Source: Eriocheir sinensis (lineage: Eukaryota; Arthropoda; Malacostraca; Decapoda; Varunidae). Taken from it: DNA of 64,000 bases. The position numbers and the translations under genes are program-made. The notes beneath the pieces are model-generated. The model searched no databases. It saw only the letters and a program-made list of their open reading frames with translations, and was not told where the DNA came from. Where the stretch lies: contig NC_066529.1 in the NCBI RefSeq assembly GCF_024679095.1, positions 967,001-1,031,000 of the forward strand, in the 5' to 3' direction. This document shows, in pieces, positions 11,921 to 24,059 of this stretch (position 1 is its first letter; each line of letters begins with the position of its first letter).

Positions 11921-12059
11921 TACTCCTGGCGGTCCCGACGGCTTCTTAATTGGCTCACTTTCAACCCATCGACTCGTAATGAAGTTGGCTGCATTCGTCA
12001 TTAGCGAAAGACATCAAAGAATGAATTTTGTTTATGTACTTGGAAGCGAGCGCGTGGCA

Positions 12060-12640
12060 TCGTGGAGGGGAGGAAGGAAAGGAGTAAGGGAGGAAGGAAA
12101 GAGAGAAGGAAGGAGAGGGAGAGAAGAAAGGGGAGTGTGATGTGATGTTAGTGTGGAAAGAAAGGAAGAAGGAAGGAAGGGAAGAGTGTGGTTGGATGTG
12201 GTGTGTTAGGGGAGGAAGGGAGGATGGAAGAACGGGAAATGCGGTCTGGAAGAATTGTGGAAGAGACTGAGAAAACATGTAAGAGACGAGATGTGAAAAC
12301 CAGGAAGGGAAGGGAAATAGAAATGGAGGTGGAGAGGAGAGAAGACGAGGAGGAGATACCAAGAAAAGGAGAAGCGAAGAGAAGAAGAAAAGAAGGAGAG
12401 AAAGGGGAGGAGGGAGGGAGAGAGGAAGGCGAAGAGAAGGAGAAGGGAAGAAATGGGGAAAGACATGGCAGTGAGAGAACATTGGTGAGATGGAGGTATA
12501 CAGGTGAAGGAAGGATAGAAAGGGGAGGAGGGAGAGAGAGAGGAAGGCGAAGAGATGGGGAAAGACGTGGCAGTGAGAGAACTTGGGTGAGATGGAGGTA
12601 TACAGGTGAAGGAAGGAGAGAAAGGGGAGGGAGGGAGGGA
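12060..12640. repeat. Purine-rich DNA with a 102-bp tandem duplication
   Basis: GGAA-rich sequence. The block 'gaaagac.tggcagtgagag' occurs at 12458 and 12560 with highly similar flanks ('gagatggaggtatacaggtg'), a spacing of about 102 bp. Confidence 0.85.
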
Positions 12641-12729
12641 GAGAGGGAGCCGTATCATTGTGCAGGTAAGGGTTGTGGCGGCGGCGAGACAGGTGCGCCG
12701 CTTTGAGGTTTGGTCGGTCTGCCGCCGCC

Positions 12730-13700
12730 GCTCATCTTCCCGTCTTCACTCGTTGAGGCTGAGTGAGAGGGATTCTTTTTACACGAGGAGTTTTCTGAGA
12801 AGCACCTCCGCGCGCCTCTGCCGCTGTGAATAGAGAGGAACATGCCTTTAAACAGGACAAGTGAAGCAGTAGAAGTTGTGATAGCTGCCCCACGACGAAT
12901 GTTACTGTGAGAGGAGACGCAGACTTGAGTACTTGGAGAAAGCTGAGAGGCGGAAGGCTGTAAAGAAACGTGCTCAGCAAACCAAAGACGATTGACGCTG
13001 AATGACGCAGAGAGACAAAACAGGAGTGAAAGGAAATAGTTACGGTGTTGTGAGCGAAGAGAGGAATGCAAAAAGAAGTAGATTTAGGTCACAGGAGGGA
13101 GATAATAAATAACGTAGACTTGAGTACTTGGAGAAAGCTGAGAGACCCATCAAACCAAAGACGATTGACGCTGAATGACGCAGTGAGACAAAACAGGAGT
13201 GAAAGGAATTGTTAGTGTTATGAGCGAAGGGACTAATGCAGAATGAAGTAGAAATAGGTCAAAAAAAGGAGATATAGTAGATTAATGTGTTCTATTTAAG
13301 CAAAAACTACAGACACACATGATGACGCAGTGAGACAAAAGAGAATTGAAAGGAATAGTTGTGCTCTGAGCGATGAGATGAGTGCAAATTTAAGCAGGGA
13401 AAGGACAAAGGTGGAAGGCAGTAAATAAATGTATGTATACCAAACCAATACATCCAGACACACAATGATACAATAGACAATAGGAGAAAACAAGAATGCA
13501 GGGAAATATTTGTATTGTGAGCGATGAGAGCCATGCAGAATGAAGCGGAGAGGTCAAAGGGCGCAGGTATTACAGGCATACAGCGATAGAGAAAGAGGGA
13601 ACACGATACGGTCAGAGACAACAGGAGTGAATATATTATTGTGCTGGGAGGGAAGAAGAGAAATGCAGAGTCGAGCACAGAAAGAGGACTGAGGAGGAAG
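12730..13700. repeat. Degenerate tandem repeat, unit about 110-195 bp
   Basis: The phrase 'acttgagtacttggagaaag' occurs at about 12924 and 13120, and 'aaagacgattgacgctgaat' occurs in both units. 'gatgacgcagtgagacaaaa' and 'aggaatagtt...gagcga.gag' recur near 13180, 13320 and 13500. There are about five diverged units of variable length. Confidence 0.8.
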
Positions 13701-13717
13701 GTTGAGCGAGGATATGT

Positions 13718-13957
13718 TTTTTTTTTTTTTTTTTTTTTTTTTAAGCTATTCCAACACTCAACACGGAAATTTACATTGAGTCGGAGAATGCAGAAGCGAA
13801 AGGATGTGCAGTTAAGTAGTTTTACCGCGAGTTACACAGCATAACGGTATATCCAGTCTTGTCATACATTGCGAGGCTACAGGAAATGAGTTAGAAGTAT
13901 ATTTAAATCTTGTTAGGTTGTCGCTACGAAAAGAAATTATTAAAACGAGATAACTGG

Positions 13958-13998
<41 letters not shown>
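13718..13998. repeat. Poly(T) run and (CT)n
   Basis: A T run of about 25 at 13717-13742 and (CT)18 at 13963-13998, with about 220 bp of unrecognised sequence between. Confidence 0.9.
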
Positions 13999-14000
<2 letters not shown>

Positions 14001-15905
14001 GTAGGGTATTGGAATTCAAATCAAGTGATCACAAAGGAAATCAGATCAACGCGTTAATTTGATGTGCGAGACGAGGGGATTCTGACGTCAAGGGAATCTC
14101 TCTCTGCCGGCAACCTTCTCAGACACACAATGCACCTCTTGGCTATCCGCTGAGCCTGAACAATCGACCTAACCTATCCCTTGTGATCCCCCTAAGCACC
14201 CTCACTTGAACACCGATTGGCCTCCTGTAGAACTCGAAGCTGGTCTCGTTAGTCACTCAAATCCAGTTCTCGTGCGCGCGTTGTCTATATACCTGAGGAT
14301 TGTCATGTTAGGTTCAGTTGCCTCCAAGTCCCATCTGTTTGCTCGGTTGGTTACTCGTTATTGGGTCTGTTATTGAGTTGTAGCCAGACCTTAATCCCTC
14401 TCATCCTCCTCCGACTGGACCGGGGATTCATACATACCTCCATGGATCCATATGACTGTGTTGCTCACCTGTTGGCTACCTGTTGTGTGTGTGCGGGGGA
14501 GGGGGGGTACCTGGTATGTTGTATTTTGTTTATATTGACGTAAAGGCACTTAATATCTCCTCCATAGTTATTCTTTTGTGTTAGTATTTTGGGGGGCACT
14601 GCTACTGTGTATTTACTGGTCATATGGTGCGTGAGGGTGTGTTTACGTAAAGAACTTGTTACCTAGCGCCACTCAAAGCTCATGTTAGGCGCTGCACGAT
14701 GTCGTAATTCAGATATATCGTCCGGCGCTTCCTGGCGGTTAATCGTCGTCTGGAGCTTTGTATGGATTTATAGAAGAACTGGATCCGGGGAGTTTTCTCA
14801 AGCGGGAGATAGATTTCTTTGGCTAAGTACGCCCGTGGGAATCTGAAGTGTGTGTGTGGGGGGAGGGGAGCGTCTTTGTGTGTGTGTGTGTGTGTGCTTT
14901 ATGTATAAGGAAGAAGCAAAAACTTTATACTTTGAAGCTTGCTTAATATTGTCGCTATGGATTGCTGACGCCTGCATTTTTTTTTTATGAAAGCCTCACC
15001 TTGAGACGTCACCGTCTCCTCGGTGCTCCCTTTGTCCGAGGCCGCAGTCTAAGTTAGGCTCAGAAACAGTATCCAGTTGATTTACTGTTATCTGCTCGGC
15101 CAGCACTTGGCAATACTCTGGGAGTGTGTCCATTTCAAGGGAGTTTAGGCCGCGTTAGCCGTGCCAGCAAGGGACAGCTTCAGCCTCCCACGTGGAGTAA
15201 GATCCCTCCACATTTATGTAGGTTTCCGAGTAAGAGCCTTAAGTCTTCAAAGGCCTCCGCCGCCAGTCTGAGTGGCTGCAGCGGCGTAAGTCTCAGGTAC
15301 TGGGGAGCAAAACCGTTGCCGGCAGGCTTGTGCCTTTTGTCGCAGGCTTACATCAGCAATCTTTTGTCGTAACCATCGCGGTGGTGTGGTGAATACGTGG
15401 CAAGACCTGAGGGCTGATGGTTCTGCAAGAGCTGGCCAGGTAACAGGTGCGGAAGGTCTCGTCATATGGTGTGACATATTCATCACAGGCAACATCTGGC
15501 GCCACAGTGTGTCTGTCAAAGGTACAGGTGTTACACTGTCCTGCTCAGAACCGTCAGCGGACTCACCGTTGTTCGCGTCATAGCACCAGGCACTGTCGCT
15601 ACGCTAGACGTCTAACCGTGGACCCTTTGGTGGCGGCGGCACTCTCGATATTTGCCGCAGCAGAGTCACACCTATCAGGCAGGGTGTGTACCTGTGTACC
15701 TTCACGCCTTTACTTCACTCAGTGCGGCGAAGAGAAGCAAGGATCAGTCCGCCCGTCCCCCGTCATCCCCTGAAGACCCGGAGACCTGAGGGTCTAGAGG
15801 AAGAACGACCCTTCCCCGCTTCAACTCCAGTCCGCCTAACGATGGAGACCCACGACCACACCAGTCCCTGACACACAACTCTTGCCTCACGTCCCTGCCG
15901 CGCCC
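13999..15905. other. Long unique stretch without recognised gene
   Basis: Largely repeat-free, apart from a short (GT)n at 14877-14896. GC content rises after about 15000. Several short frames overlap on both strands (15120-15880), but none has a recognisable motif or a clear exon structure. Function unknown. Confidence 0.5.
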
Positions 15906-15908
15906 CAT

Positions 15909-15978
<70 letters not shown>

Positions 15979-16030
15979 ACGGTCGTTATGAGTGTGTGTG
16001 TGTGTGTGTATGTGTGTTAGAGAGAGAGTG
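15909..16030. repeat. (CA)n then (GT)n
   Basis: A CA tract at 15909-15974 and, after 18 bp, a GT tract at 15993-16018. They are opposed and complementary, so they could form a hairpin. Confidence 0.97.
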
Positions 16031-16439
16031 TGACCGATCTTTCCAAGCCACTGCTCTCCCTTTAATCCCGGTGACACCTTCATGCTTGCTGTTTTTAGCG
16101 AAGCGAATAAACAGCCGCCTGGGCCTTTGTGTGAGTGACGTCTCCCCTCGCTGCCAGACGCGCCGCCCAACAGGTCTTACCCTTAATCACCGCCGTGGAA
16201 CACCTGATGTATCGGGGACAAACAGGGTCATCCACTACGTCCAGCCCGCCCTCCGTGTTGCTTGAACCTATCACAGATCACAGCTGCAGCCTGCGTACCG
16301 AGGGATTGGCGTCGCAGGGGTGAACACAGCAGTCGAGGAGGGTGAGAGGGGGGCAGGCTGGCTGGTGTGACGGCGTGAAGGTATATAATTAGCGCAGAAA
16401 ATGGGAACATTTCACCGTCGACGAGGCCAGTGGCTCACG

Positions 16440-16512
16440 TCCAGGCAGGCGCCGCCCCGCCCTGCCGCCCGCCGCCCGCCCGCCTGTCCCTCTGTCTCCC
16501 CGCCCGCCCGCC
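16440..16512 (-). other. C-rich block, potential G-quadruplex on the minus strand
   Basis: CCGCC/CCCGCC runs give more than four G-runs of three or more on the minus strand within about 70 bp. This satisfies the usual G4 pattern. Structure not tested. Confidence 0.6.
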
Positions 16513-16574
16513 TGCCTGCCTCATGATTTTAAAGAGTTGACAGTGGACCAATATGATAACTTTTCTCCCAGCCT

Positions 16575-16809
16575 AAGACCCCCCCCCCCCCCACACACAC
16601 ACACACACAGCCCACTGCATGAAAAATAACACCTTTTCATCATTTTCATCACACAGGTATGCAATCACCAGCAGTCTTCATTTTCTTTGACGCTAACTTT
16701 TGCAGACATCACTATACCCCCCTCTCCTCCTCTCCCCCCTCCCCTCATCTCTCTCCCGATCTGACAGCGTGAAGGACAAAGGCGTGGAGGAACAACACAG
16801 ACACACGCA

Positions 16810-16850
<41 letters not shown>
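16575..16850. repeat. Poly(C)/(CA)n and (CA)n
   Basis: A C run followed by CA at 16577-16609, and (CA)18 at 16814-16850. Confidence 0.95.
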
Positions 16851-16852
<2 letters not shown>

Positions 16853-16984
16853 GGACAAAACACTCCACACCGTACGGCAGCAAACAAGTGTGTGCGTGTC
16901 GCCCATAATATTAGCACAGGGCTGTTTTGACAAGGCGGGAGCTGTGCCGACCATCTGCATAATGCGCGGCGGCCCAGCACCGCG

Positions 16985-17530
16985 CATTATGTTCACTTCG
17001 TTTATTATTTCCATTTCGTTTATTATTTCCTGTTTTCCATTCTTGATCACAACTCCTTTTTTCCATTCCCTTCAACAGCCAATCCTCAATATTTTCGTTT
17101 TTCATTTCTTTTTCGTTTATTATTTTTCTTTCATTTATTATTCCTATTTTCCATTCTTGATCTCGACTTCTTTTTTTGCATTCCCTTTAACAGCCAATCC
17201 TCAATATTTTCGTTTTTCATTTCTTTTTCGTTTATTATTTTTCTTTCATTTATTATTCCTATTTTCCATTCTTGATCTCGACTTCTTTTTTTGCATTCCC
17301 TTTAACAGCCAATCCTCATTATTTTCGTTTATTATTTCTACGTGGTTTATTATTTCCATTTCGTTTATTATTTCCTATTCTACATTCTTTATCACAACTC
17401 CTTTTTTGCATTCCCTTTAACAGCCAATCCTCAATATTTTCGTTCATGACTTCTGCTTCGTTTATTAATTTTATTCGTTTAGTATTTCTATTTTCTGCTC
17501 TTGATTTCGACTCCTCAGTGACTTCCGTCT
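16985..17530. repeat. 115-bp tandem repeat, four copies
   Basis: The anchor 'acagccaatcctca' recurs at 17075, 17190, 17305 and 17420, exactly 115 bp apart. Each unit carries 'tttattattt', 'ttccattcttgat' and 'gcattcccttt'. The two central copies are nearly identical. Period regularity here is the best in the window. Confidence 0.95.
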
Positions 17531-17839
17531 TTCAATATTCTCCGCCATATCAATTTTCACTATTCCATCTGTTTATTACTATTATCTTAAGCATGAAGGC
17601 CATCACATCATCATCAGCACCATTAACTTATTTTCCAGCGGCGTAATTCGACGTGAAAGCTAAAAGTGTAGCGAAGTGAAGACAAAAAAGGGATACGGCC
17701 GATCAGGTTACTTTCAAAACGCTCGCTCCATTTTTTGTTTTTTGTCCTGAAAGGTGAAGAGGTCGTGGAAGGAGGATTATGACCAGCGCCTTATGATGAG
17801 GAGGGGCGAGGGAAAAATTCTGGGTGTTGTTCCTAGATA

Positions 17840-18245
17840 GTGGCTCCTCCTCCTCCTCCTCTTCCTCTTCCTCCTTCTTCTTCTCTGTCTTTTTCTTCTT
17901 CTTCATAGTTTTCGTCTTCGTTTTTTTGTTTTTTTTGTTTTTTTGTTTTTTTTCGTCTTCTCTTTTCCCATTTCCTTCTCCTCCTCCTCCTCCTCCTCCT
18001 CCTCCTCCTTCTTCTCTGTCTTTTCTTCTTCTTCATCGTTTTCGTTTTCGTTTTTTTATTTTTTTGTTTGTTTGTTTGTTTTTGTCTTCGTCTTCTCCTT
18101 TTCCACTTCCTTCTCCTCCTCCTCCTCATCATCATCATCATCATCCTTCTCATCCTCCTCCTTTTTCTTCTACGTGTTCGTTTTCGTCTTGTCCTTCTTC
18201 TTATCCTTTTCTTTCTCCCTTTTCCTCCTGCTCCTCCTCTATCCT
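17840..18245. repeat. (TCC)n and T-rich diverged tandem units
   Basis: TCC runs near 17846, 17980-18010 and 18113-18126 are each followed by 'ttcttctctgtcttttcttcttcttcat'-like and 'tcgttttcgt' blocks. The spacing is about 125-135 bp, so this too is a diverged tandem repeat. Confidence 0.75.
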
Positions 18246-18321
18246 ATCTTCCTTTTTAGTCTCCCCCTCGCGCGAAGAGTCTAATAAAGTAGTGGAAAAA
18301 AAGACTTTATACAAGGGAAGA

Positions 18322-18369
18322 TAGGAGGAGGAGGAGGAGGAGGAGGAGGAGGAGGAGGAGGAGGAGAGA

Positions 18370-18457
<88 letters not shown>

Positions 18458-18471
18458 CGGATTAATGTAAT

Positions 18472-18519
<48 letters not shown>

Positions 18520-18560
18520 CTTAAGTATGGTCGTTCGGTGTGTGTGTGTGTGTGTGTCAC
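18322..18560. repeat. (GGA)n, (GA)n, (CA)n cluster
   Basis: GGA at 18326-18365, GA at about 18376-18454, CA at 18472-18516, then a short GT at 18539-18557. Confidence 0.97.
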
Positions 18561-18711
18561 CCATCACTCCTATGTACACTCCTTCGCGACTCCCCTGTAC
18601 AAAGGATCCACGTTCATTGAGGGAAGTTTCTAAGTTAGCCAATATGTTCCTGTCCTCTGAAGGGGCTGCTAATAAGTGGCATAGATTACGTCAAAGTTGG
18701 GGACTAGTATT

Positions 18712-18930
18712 GGTGGAAGTAGTAGTAATAGAATAGCAATAGCAGTAGTAGTAGAAGAGGTAGTAGTTGTAGTAGTAGTAGTTGTAGTAGTAGTGGTGGT
18801 AGTATTAGTAGGAGGAGGAGGAGGAGGAGAAGGAAAAGGAAGCTGAGAAGAAAGATAAGGAGGAGGAGATGACGATGACAAAGACGAAAACGCAGACAAA
18901 AAGATGAAGAAGAAGAAGAAGTTATATTTC
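18712..18930. repeat. (GTA)n, (GGA)n and (GAA)n imperfect repeats
   Basis: Triplet runs with interruptions across about 220 bp. Confidence 0.9.
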
Positions 18931-18934
18931 TTGT

Positions 18935-19308
18935 TGTTGTTGAAGTGACCCTTTCCTTGCCTTTTCTTTCCTTTCCCTTGTCTTTTCTCCTTGCTTGGTC
19001 TAAGTTTTCATTAATTTCCTTTGATTATTCTCCTCTCCCTTCCCTGTTCCTGCTCTTGACGTCCCTTCCTTTGTCTTATGCATTTCCATCTCATATAATC
19101 TCCCATCTTACCTTTCCTTCACGCCCCTTACCTTTCCCTTACCTTTTGACCCTTCTTATCCCTCAGCATCTCGTCTACCTACATAATATCCCAGTCTTTT
19201 CCCTCTCCCTTACCTTACCTTTTGACCATGATCCCTTGACGTCCCATCCCCTTAAGCAAGTTCCCAGCCATTCTTCATCCACACTCTGCCGCTCAATCAG
19301 GTACTCAC
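18935..19308 (-). other. Probable start of intron 1 downstream of the receptor-like exon
   Basis: Pyrimidine-rich on the plus strand. On the minus strand it begins with the donor GTGAGT (19308-19303), directly after the exon at 19309-19705. No further exon of that gene was recognised to its left. Confidence 0.5.
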
Positions 19309-19705
19309 GGGTTGGGCTTGAGGAGGGCAGCATGGTCGCCAGAATAACCTCGTCGAAGGTGAAGTGGTAGTGCTGGAAGATCCGCTGGAGGCTTGGGTCC
19401 CGCTGCATGGTGATGATCGAGTCCTTGAGCGCCCTGTTGTACTTCCGCACGTGGAAAGACGAGCTAGGCAACACGACCCCCACGGAGAGGCTGTTCTTGT
19501 TGTGATGCTGCTGTTGCTGTTGCTGCCCCTCCCTCGGAACCTCCTGCAGGGAAGGTTTTCTGACCTGGTGTGTGGGCCGCTGCCTCTGCCAGGGCGGAGT
19601 CTTGTGTTCAGAGCCCTGTCTGCGGGGGTAGTGGCTGCCGGTGGGGGGGAGTGTGAGCGTGGCGGCCACAGACACGAGGCACACCACCACGGCCACCCTC
19701 CGCAT
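19309..19705 (-). CDS. First coding exon of a secreted/receptor protein, GluN2-like (NMDA receptor) amino-terminal domain
   Basis: A partial gene: 132 complete codons plus one base, ending at a consensus donor GTGAGT. The start is the ATG at 19705, preceded by a GGA-rich leader. Residues 1-18 (MRRVAVVVCLVSVAATLT) look like a signal peptide. Residues 20-60 are low-complexity, basic and Pro-rich, and 61-68 are Gln/His (QQQQQQHH). From residue 71 the sequence looks like a folded-domain beta-strand opening ('SLSVGVVLPSSSFHVRKYNR'), continuing to '...LPSSSPT'. From memory this resembles the start of the extracellular amino-terminal domain of arthropod NMDA receptor subunit 2, which would bind at the synaptic membrane with GluN1. 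I could not align it. The frame continues open past the donor for 45 codons, but that part is Lys/Arg-rich and probably intronic. It could also be another periplasmic-binding-like or secreted protein. Confidence 0.5.
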
Positions 19706-19729
19706 CCTGCCCGCTTCCCCTCGCTGCTT

Positions 19730-19792
19730 CCTTCCTCCTCCTCCTCCTCCTCCTCCTCCTCCTCCTCCTCCTTCTCCTCCTCCTCCTCTTCT
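19730..19792. repeat. (TCC)n in the leader of the receptor-like exon
   Basis: TCC repeats, read as GGA on the transcript strand, lie immediately upstream of the minus-strand ATG and probably fall in its 5' UTR. Confidence 0.9.
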
Positions 19793-20256
19793 AGTACGTC
19801 AAGCTCTCCTTTATTTTCTTTTTATTGCACTTTCACTCTTACTTCCGTTCCTCATTCCTTTCAACTATTTTATTTAGTGCCAATATTTTCTTAACTTATG
19901 TTTTCGGTTTCCTCTTATCTCTTATTCACTATACTCATGGCACGTGCTACATCTTATCGTCCTTATGGTGCGTGTGAGGTGAGCTACGGCGCCATGTCAA
20001 CAAGAACCAGAATTAAAAGAAGAAGAATATGTCTAAAAGTGCTTTTCTCGGAGCGGATCAGGCGAGGACCAGGATTGAATGTGTAACGATCTCTCTCTCT
20101 CTCTCTCTTGTTCTTTGGCAGGTCGGCGCCGCGATGACTGATTTCTTCACTCGAGGCTGTCAGTGAGGCGTGAATCATCTCCCTCCACCACCGCCACCTC
20201 CGTCATCCCTGCTACCGCTACCGCCACCAACGCCGGCAAACAGGTGCATTTCAACC

Positions 20257-20257
<1 letters not shown>

Positions 20258-20310
<53 letters not shown>
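20258..20310. repeat. (GT)n microsatellite
   Basis: A GT tract of about 45 bp. Confidence 0.97.
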
Positions 20311-20313
<3 letters not shown>

Positions 20314-20504
20314 TCGCCGCGGCCTCACCCTCAGCTTGTCCCGGCCCGGCGGTGTGGCGTTATAAGGCGTGGCGGGATCATTCTTTCTTTAGTACTTATC
20401 AAGACTAGACGAGCGACGCACCGCCAGGGGGAAGCAGCCGTGTAACACTCCCTCTCCCGCCTCCTCCCCCACGCATCGCCGTGGCCACACTGACCAATCA
20501 CTCA

Positions 20505-20760
20505 CTCGAACACTTGCTTATATACACCTTGAAACACTCAGCTTGTCATTGGGGTTTCCAGTGGCTTTTGGCGATAGTGGTTTCTCTTATAGTAACGAGA
20601 AATGTGTAGTTTTTCTTTGTTGTTCCTTGGTATCCACTGACACTTTCATATATACACCTTGTGACACTCAGCTCGTTCTTAGGGTTTCCAGAGGGTGATT
20701 GCGATAGTGGTCTCTCTTACTGTAACGAGAGATAGGTTGTTTTCTTTGTTTATTTCTTAG
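20505..20760. repeat. Tandem duplication, unit about 131 bp
   Basis: The units share 'tatatacacctt', 'gacactcagct.gt', 'gggtttccag', 'gcgatagtgg' and 'taacgaga.at'. The anchor 'tatatacacctt' lies at about 20518 and 20649. Confidence 0.9.
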
Positions 20761-20779
20761 TTTTCCCCGTTTTCAATCA

Positions 20780-21250
20780 CTACTTTGTGCTACTTCCCGT
20801 AACGTCCAAGAGTCGTATTTTATCACTTACTATCAATAACTTTTTTCTTCTGTTCTTATTTTCCGTTATCGTGTCATTTTCTTCCCTTCTGTATTTCGCT
20901 TCTCTTTTCACTCACCCTCCACTCTTTTCAACCTTGCTCTCCTCTTCCTCTCTCTTATTTCATTTTCGCTTCTGTGTCCTGTCTTTCTCCCTCCTCTCTC
21001 TCCTTTTTATGTTCTCTCTTTTTTTCACTTTCCCTAAACTATTTTTCCCCTTTCTCACCTCCTCTGCTTTCCATCCCTTATTTCTTGTTTCCTTCCTCCT
21101 CTTCTTTGCCTCTTCTTTTCACTTCCTTATCTCCTCTTTCTCTCTCTTCAACTGCCCTTCTATATCCAGTCTTTCACCGTCCTCACTTTTTTTCACTCTC
21201 TCCCTTCACGTCCTCGCTGCTGCCAACACGGGTCTCCTTATATCTCTCCC
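20780..21250. other. Pyrimidine-rich spacer, no gene
   Basis: T/C-rich on the plus strand. The long plus-strand Ser/Leu/Phe frame is a composition artefact. Confidence 0.6.
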
Positions 21251-21305
21251 CTGAACGACACGTGTAAGAGTCAGGCTGTCGCAACCCTCGCCTTGATGGG
21301 CTCAC

Positions 21306-21343
21306 CGACGTAGGTCCTCCCGTCGCCCGAGACACGGCACCAC
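21306..21343 (-). CDS. Candidate short minus-strand exon, unrecognised
   Basis: A strong acceptor (pyrimidine-rich tract ending tttgctttcag) lies just before 21343 on the minus strand. A GTGAGC donor follows at 21305. One frame gives WCRVSGDGRTYV, and it stays open through the donor to a TGA at 21271-21273. It could be a small coding exon or a 5' UTR exon of the gene whose coding exon is at 19705. Evidence is limited to splice-site quality and non-repeat composition. Confidence 0.25.
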
Positions 21344-21480
21344 CTGAAAGCAAAGAGGGAGGAAATTTAGCGACTTTATAGGCTTAGAATGCATATGGGA
21401 CGGATGGGAAGGGAAGGGAAAGGGAGGAGGAGGGTATGGGTATGTAAATTTCTCTCGATAAATATCTTGTAACTAGTTTA

Positions 21481-21482
<2 letters not shown>

Positions 21483-21566
<84 letters not shown>

Positions 21567-21595
21567 CTCGCGCTCTCTCGCTCTATCTCACTTGA
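21483..21595. repeat. (CT)n microsatellite, about 110 bp
   Basis: A CT tract that degenerates into ctcgctctcgcg at its right end. Confidence 0.98.
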
Positions 21596-21664
21596 TCAAA
21601 TAAATTGTATCTTTCTTGTCGGCAAAGTTCACTCTCACGTACTCGAGGTGTTAAGCTCAAGTGG

Positions 21665-22144
<480 letters not shown>

Positions 22145-22518
22145 AAAGAGTACGAAGAAAGAGGAAGACGAGGTGAATATGTAAATGTTTAAAAGGAGAT
22201 CATGAGGATAAGAAACCACAGGAAGTCTGATAGGATAGAGAAAAGAAGGAAAATAAACGTAAGATATATGAAGAAAGTGGGTTAGAAGTGAGAGAGAAGA
22301 GTGAGAGAGGAGACAGACAGGCAAGCGAAAAGGTGAAAGCTGCTGGAAGGTCATGAGGGAAGGAGAGGTGAGGAGGATGAAGGAGGAAAGATGAAGGGAG
22401 GGAGGGAGGGAGGGAGGCATAGACGGAGGTGTTATCTTCGCTGATGGACTTCACTCACGTCAGTAAATCCTGCAGCGATATACTGGGCTTATAGTGTCAG
22501 GCTCTGATCTCAAAGGAG

Positions 22519-22665
<147 letters not shown>

Positions 22666-23390
22666 TTAAATTAATGAGCAATGAAGGAAAAAAATAATAC
22701 CAAATGACGTAAGAAAAAAATTGAGTTTACTGATACCCATTTTATTCCATCGTTTAATATAAAGAAGGAAAGAATATAATATAATGGGGGAAACGAGTTT
22801 GTTGATATCCACTTTATTTTATCGTTGAATGAGAGAAAAAATAATGAAGTAATTAATAAAATGAAGAATGGGATGAGAGTGAGAAATTATGATAACCGAT
22901 TCCCGTCCGATTTCCATCTTTACTTTTTTCGTGATTTCTGGCTTCAAAAAACGTTACTCTTCTCTCGTGTATATCAACCTCTTACCTGTGTGCCCATCCT
23001 TGTTAATGACTCTGCTATATGTTATTATCCTTTCCCTTATTCTTTCCTCTCCATATTGTCTTTTCCTCCTTTATCTAAACGTAAATTTACCTCTTATCTC
23101 TTTCCATTCCCGATCCCTTCCCTCCTAACTCCTCTACCTCATTCCTCAGCCTCTTTTATGATCTTTATCCGTGTGTCACTCATCCCTGTGGCCTCCAGCG
23201 GTTGCCTTCTTTACCTCGCTCTTATATCTTTCCTCTCGTCGTTTAATTTACCATCCATATGTTTTCCCTCTCTTCAACCTTCCTTTTCTGCTTCACTTCG
23301 CTTTATTCCGAGTCTTACCTTGTCTTTCTGCGTCCTTGCTTCCTTTTCTCATGTCATTTCTTTGCCTATAATCTCCTCGCCTTTAGCTTC
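22666..23390. other. Spacer, no gene
   Basis: A-rich to about 22890, with two similar phrases 'ttactgatacccattttattccatcgtt' and 'ttgttgatatccactttattttatcgtt' about 80 bp apart. C/T-rich after that. No supported gene. Confidence 0.55.
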
Positions 23391-23394
23391 CCTT

Positions 23395-23610
23395 CCATCC
23401 TTCCCTCTCCCCTCATATCTCCTCTCTCACTCCCTTACCAGCCCTTTCCTCCTCCCTCTCTCTCCTTCCATCCCTTACCCCTTCATATCCCCTCCCTCAT
23501 TCCCTCATCATCCCTTTCCTCCTCCCTCTCTCTTCTTCCATCCCTTACCCCTTCCTATCCCCTCCCTCATTGCCTCACCATCCCTGCCCTCCTTCTTCCC
23601 TCTCTCTCCC
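23395..23610. repeat. Pyrimidine-rich tandem repeat, unit about 73 bp
   Basis: 'ccctttcctcctccctctctct' and 'tcccttaccccttc.tatcccctccctcat' recur at intervals of about 72-75 bp, with three copies. Confidence 0.8.
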
Positions 23611-23844
23611 CCCATACCTCACCCCCCCCTCTTCATCTCTACTCCCTAATCCCCTCATCCCCCCCTCCACGCCCTTACACCCCTTCACTCCCTTCCCTCT
23701 CCTAACTCCCCAGCTGACAAGGACAAATCTTATCAAGCTAATGAATATGACGCAATTAATCCAACGTCGGAAAAATTTACATGTTTGATTCTCGCCTCAG
23801 CAAGCGTCGGTTTTAGTTTCCGTTGCGGGTCGTCGGGTCCTGTG

Positions 23845-23872
23845 CGGTGTGTGTGTGTGTGTGTGTGTGTGT
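23845..23872. repeat. (GT)n microsatellite
   Basis: A GT tract of about 27 bp. Confidence 0.95.
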
Positions 23873-24059
23873 GGCTGGGCGAGATTAGAGGTTAATTATT
23901 TCCCTTGGTTGTGGCTTTGTTCTGAGCTGATCCCGACTTTTTTTTCGTTTGTTTTCTGAGAGTATTAAGTTGTTTCTCTCTCTCCCTCTCTCTCTGCTTT
24001 GTTCGGATGGTTTGCTAATGTTTTCTGTGGGTGTTTTTTTGTTTTTTGTTTTGTGTGTG

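Noticed and set aside
20086..20165. Plus-strand exon after 'ctctcttgttctttggcag'
   Set aside because: The acceptor-like site is created by a (CT)n tract, and the following frame ends after about 13 codons. There is no protein-like content.
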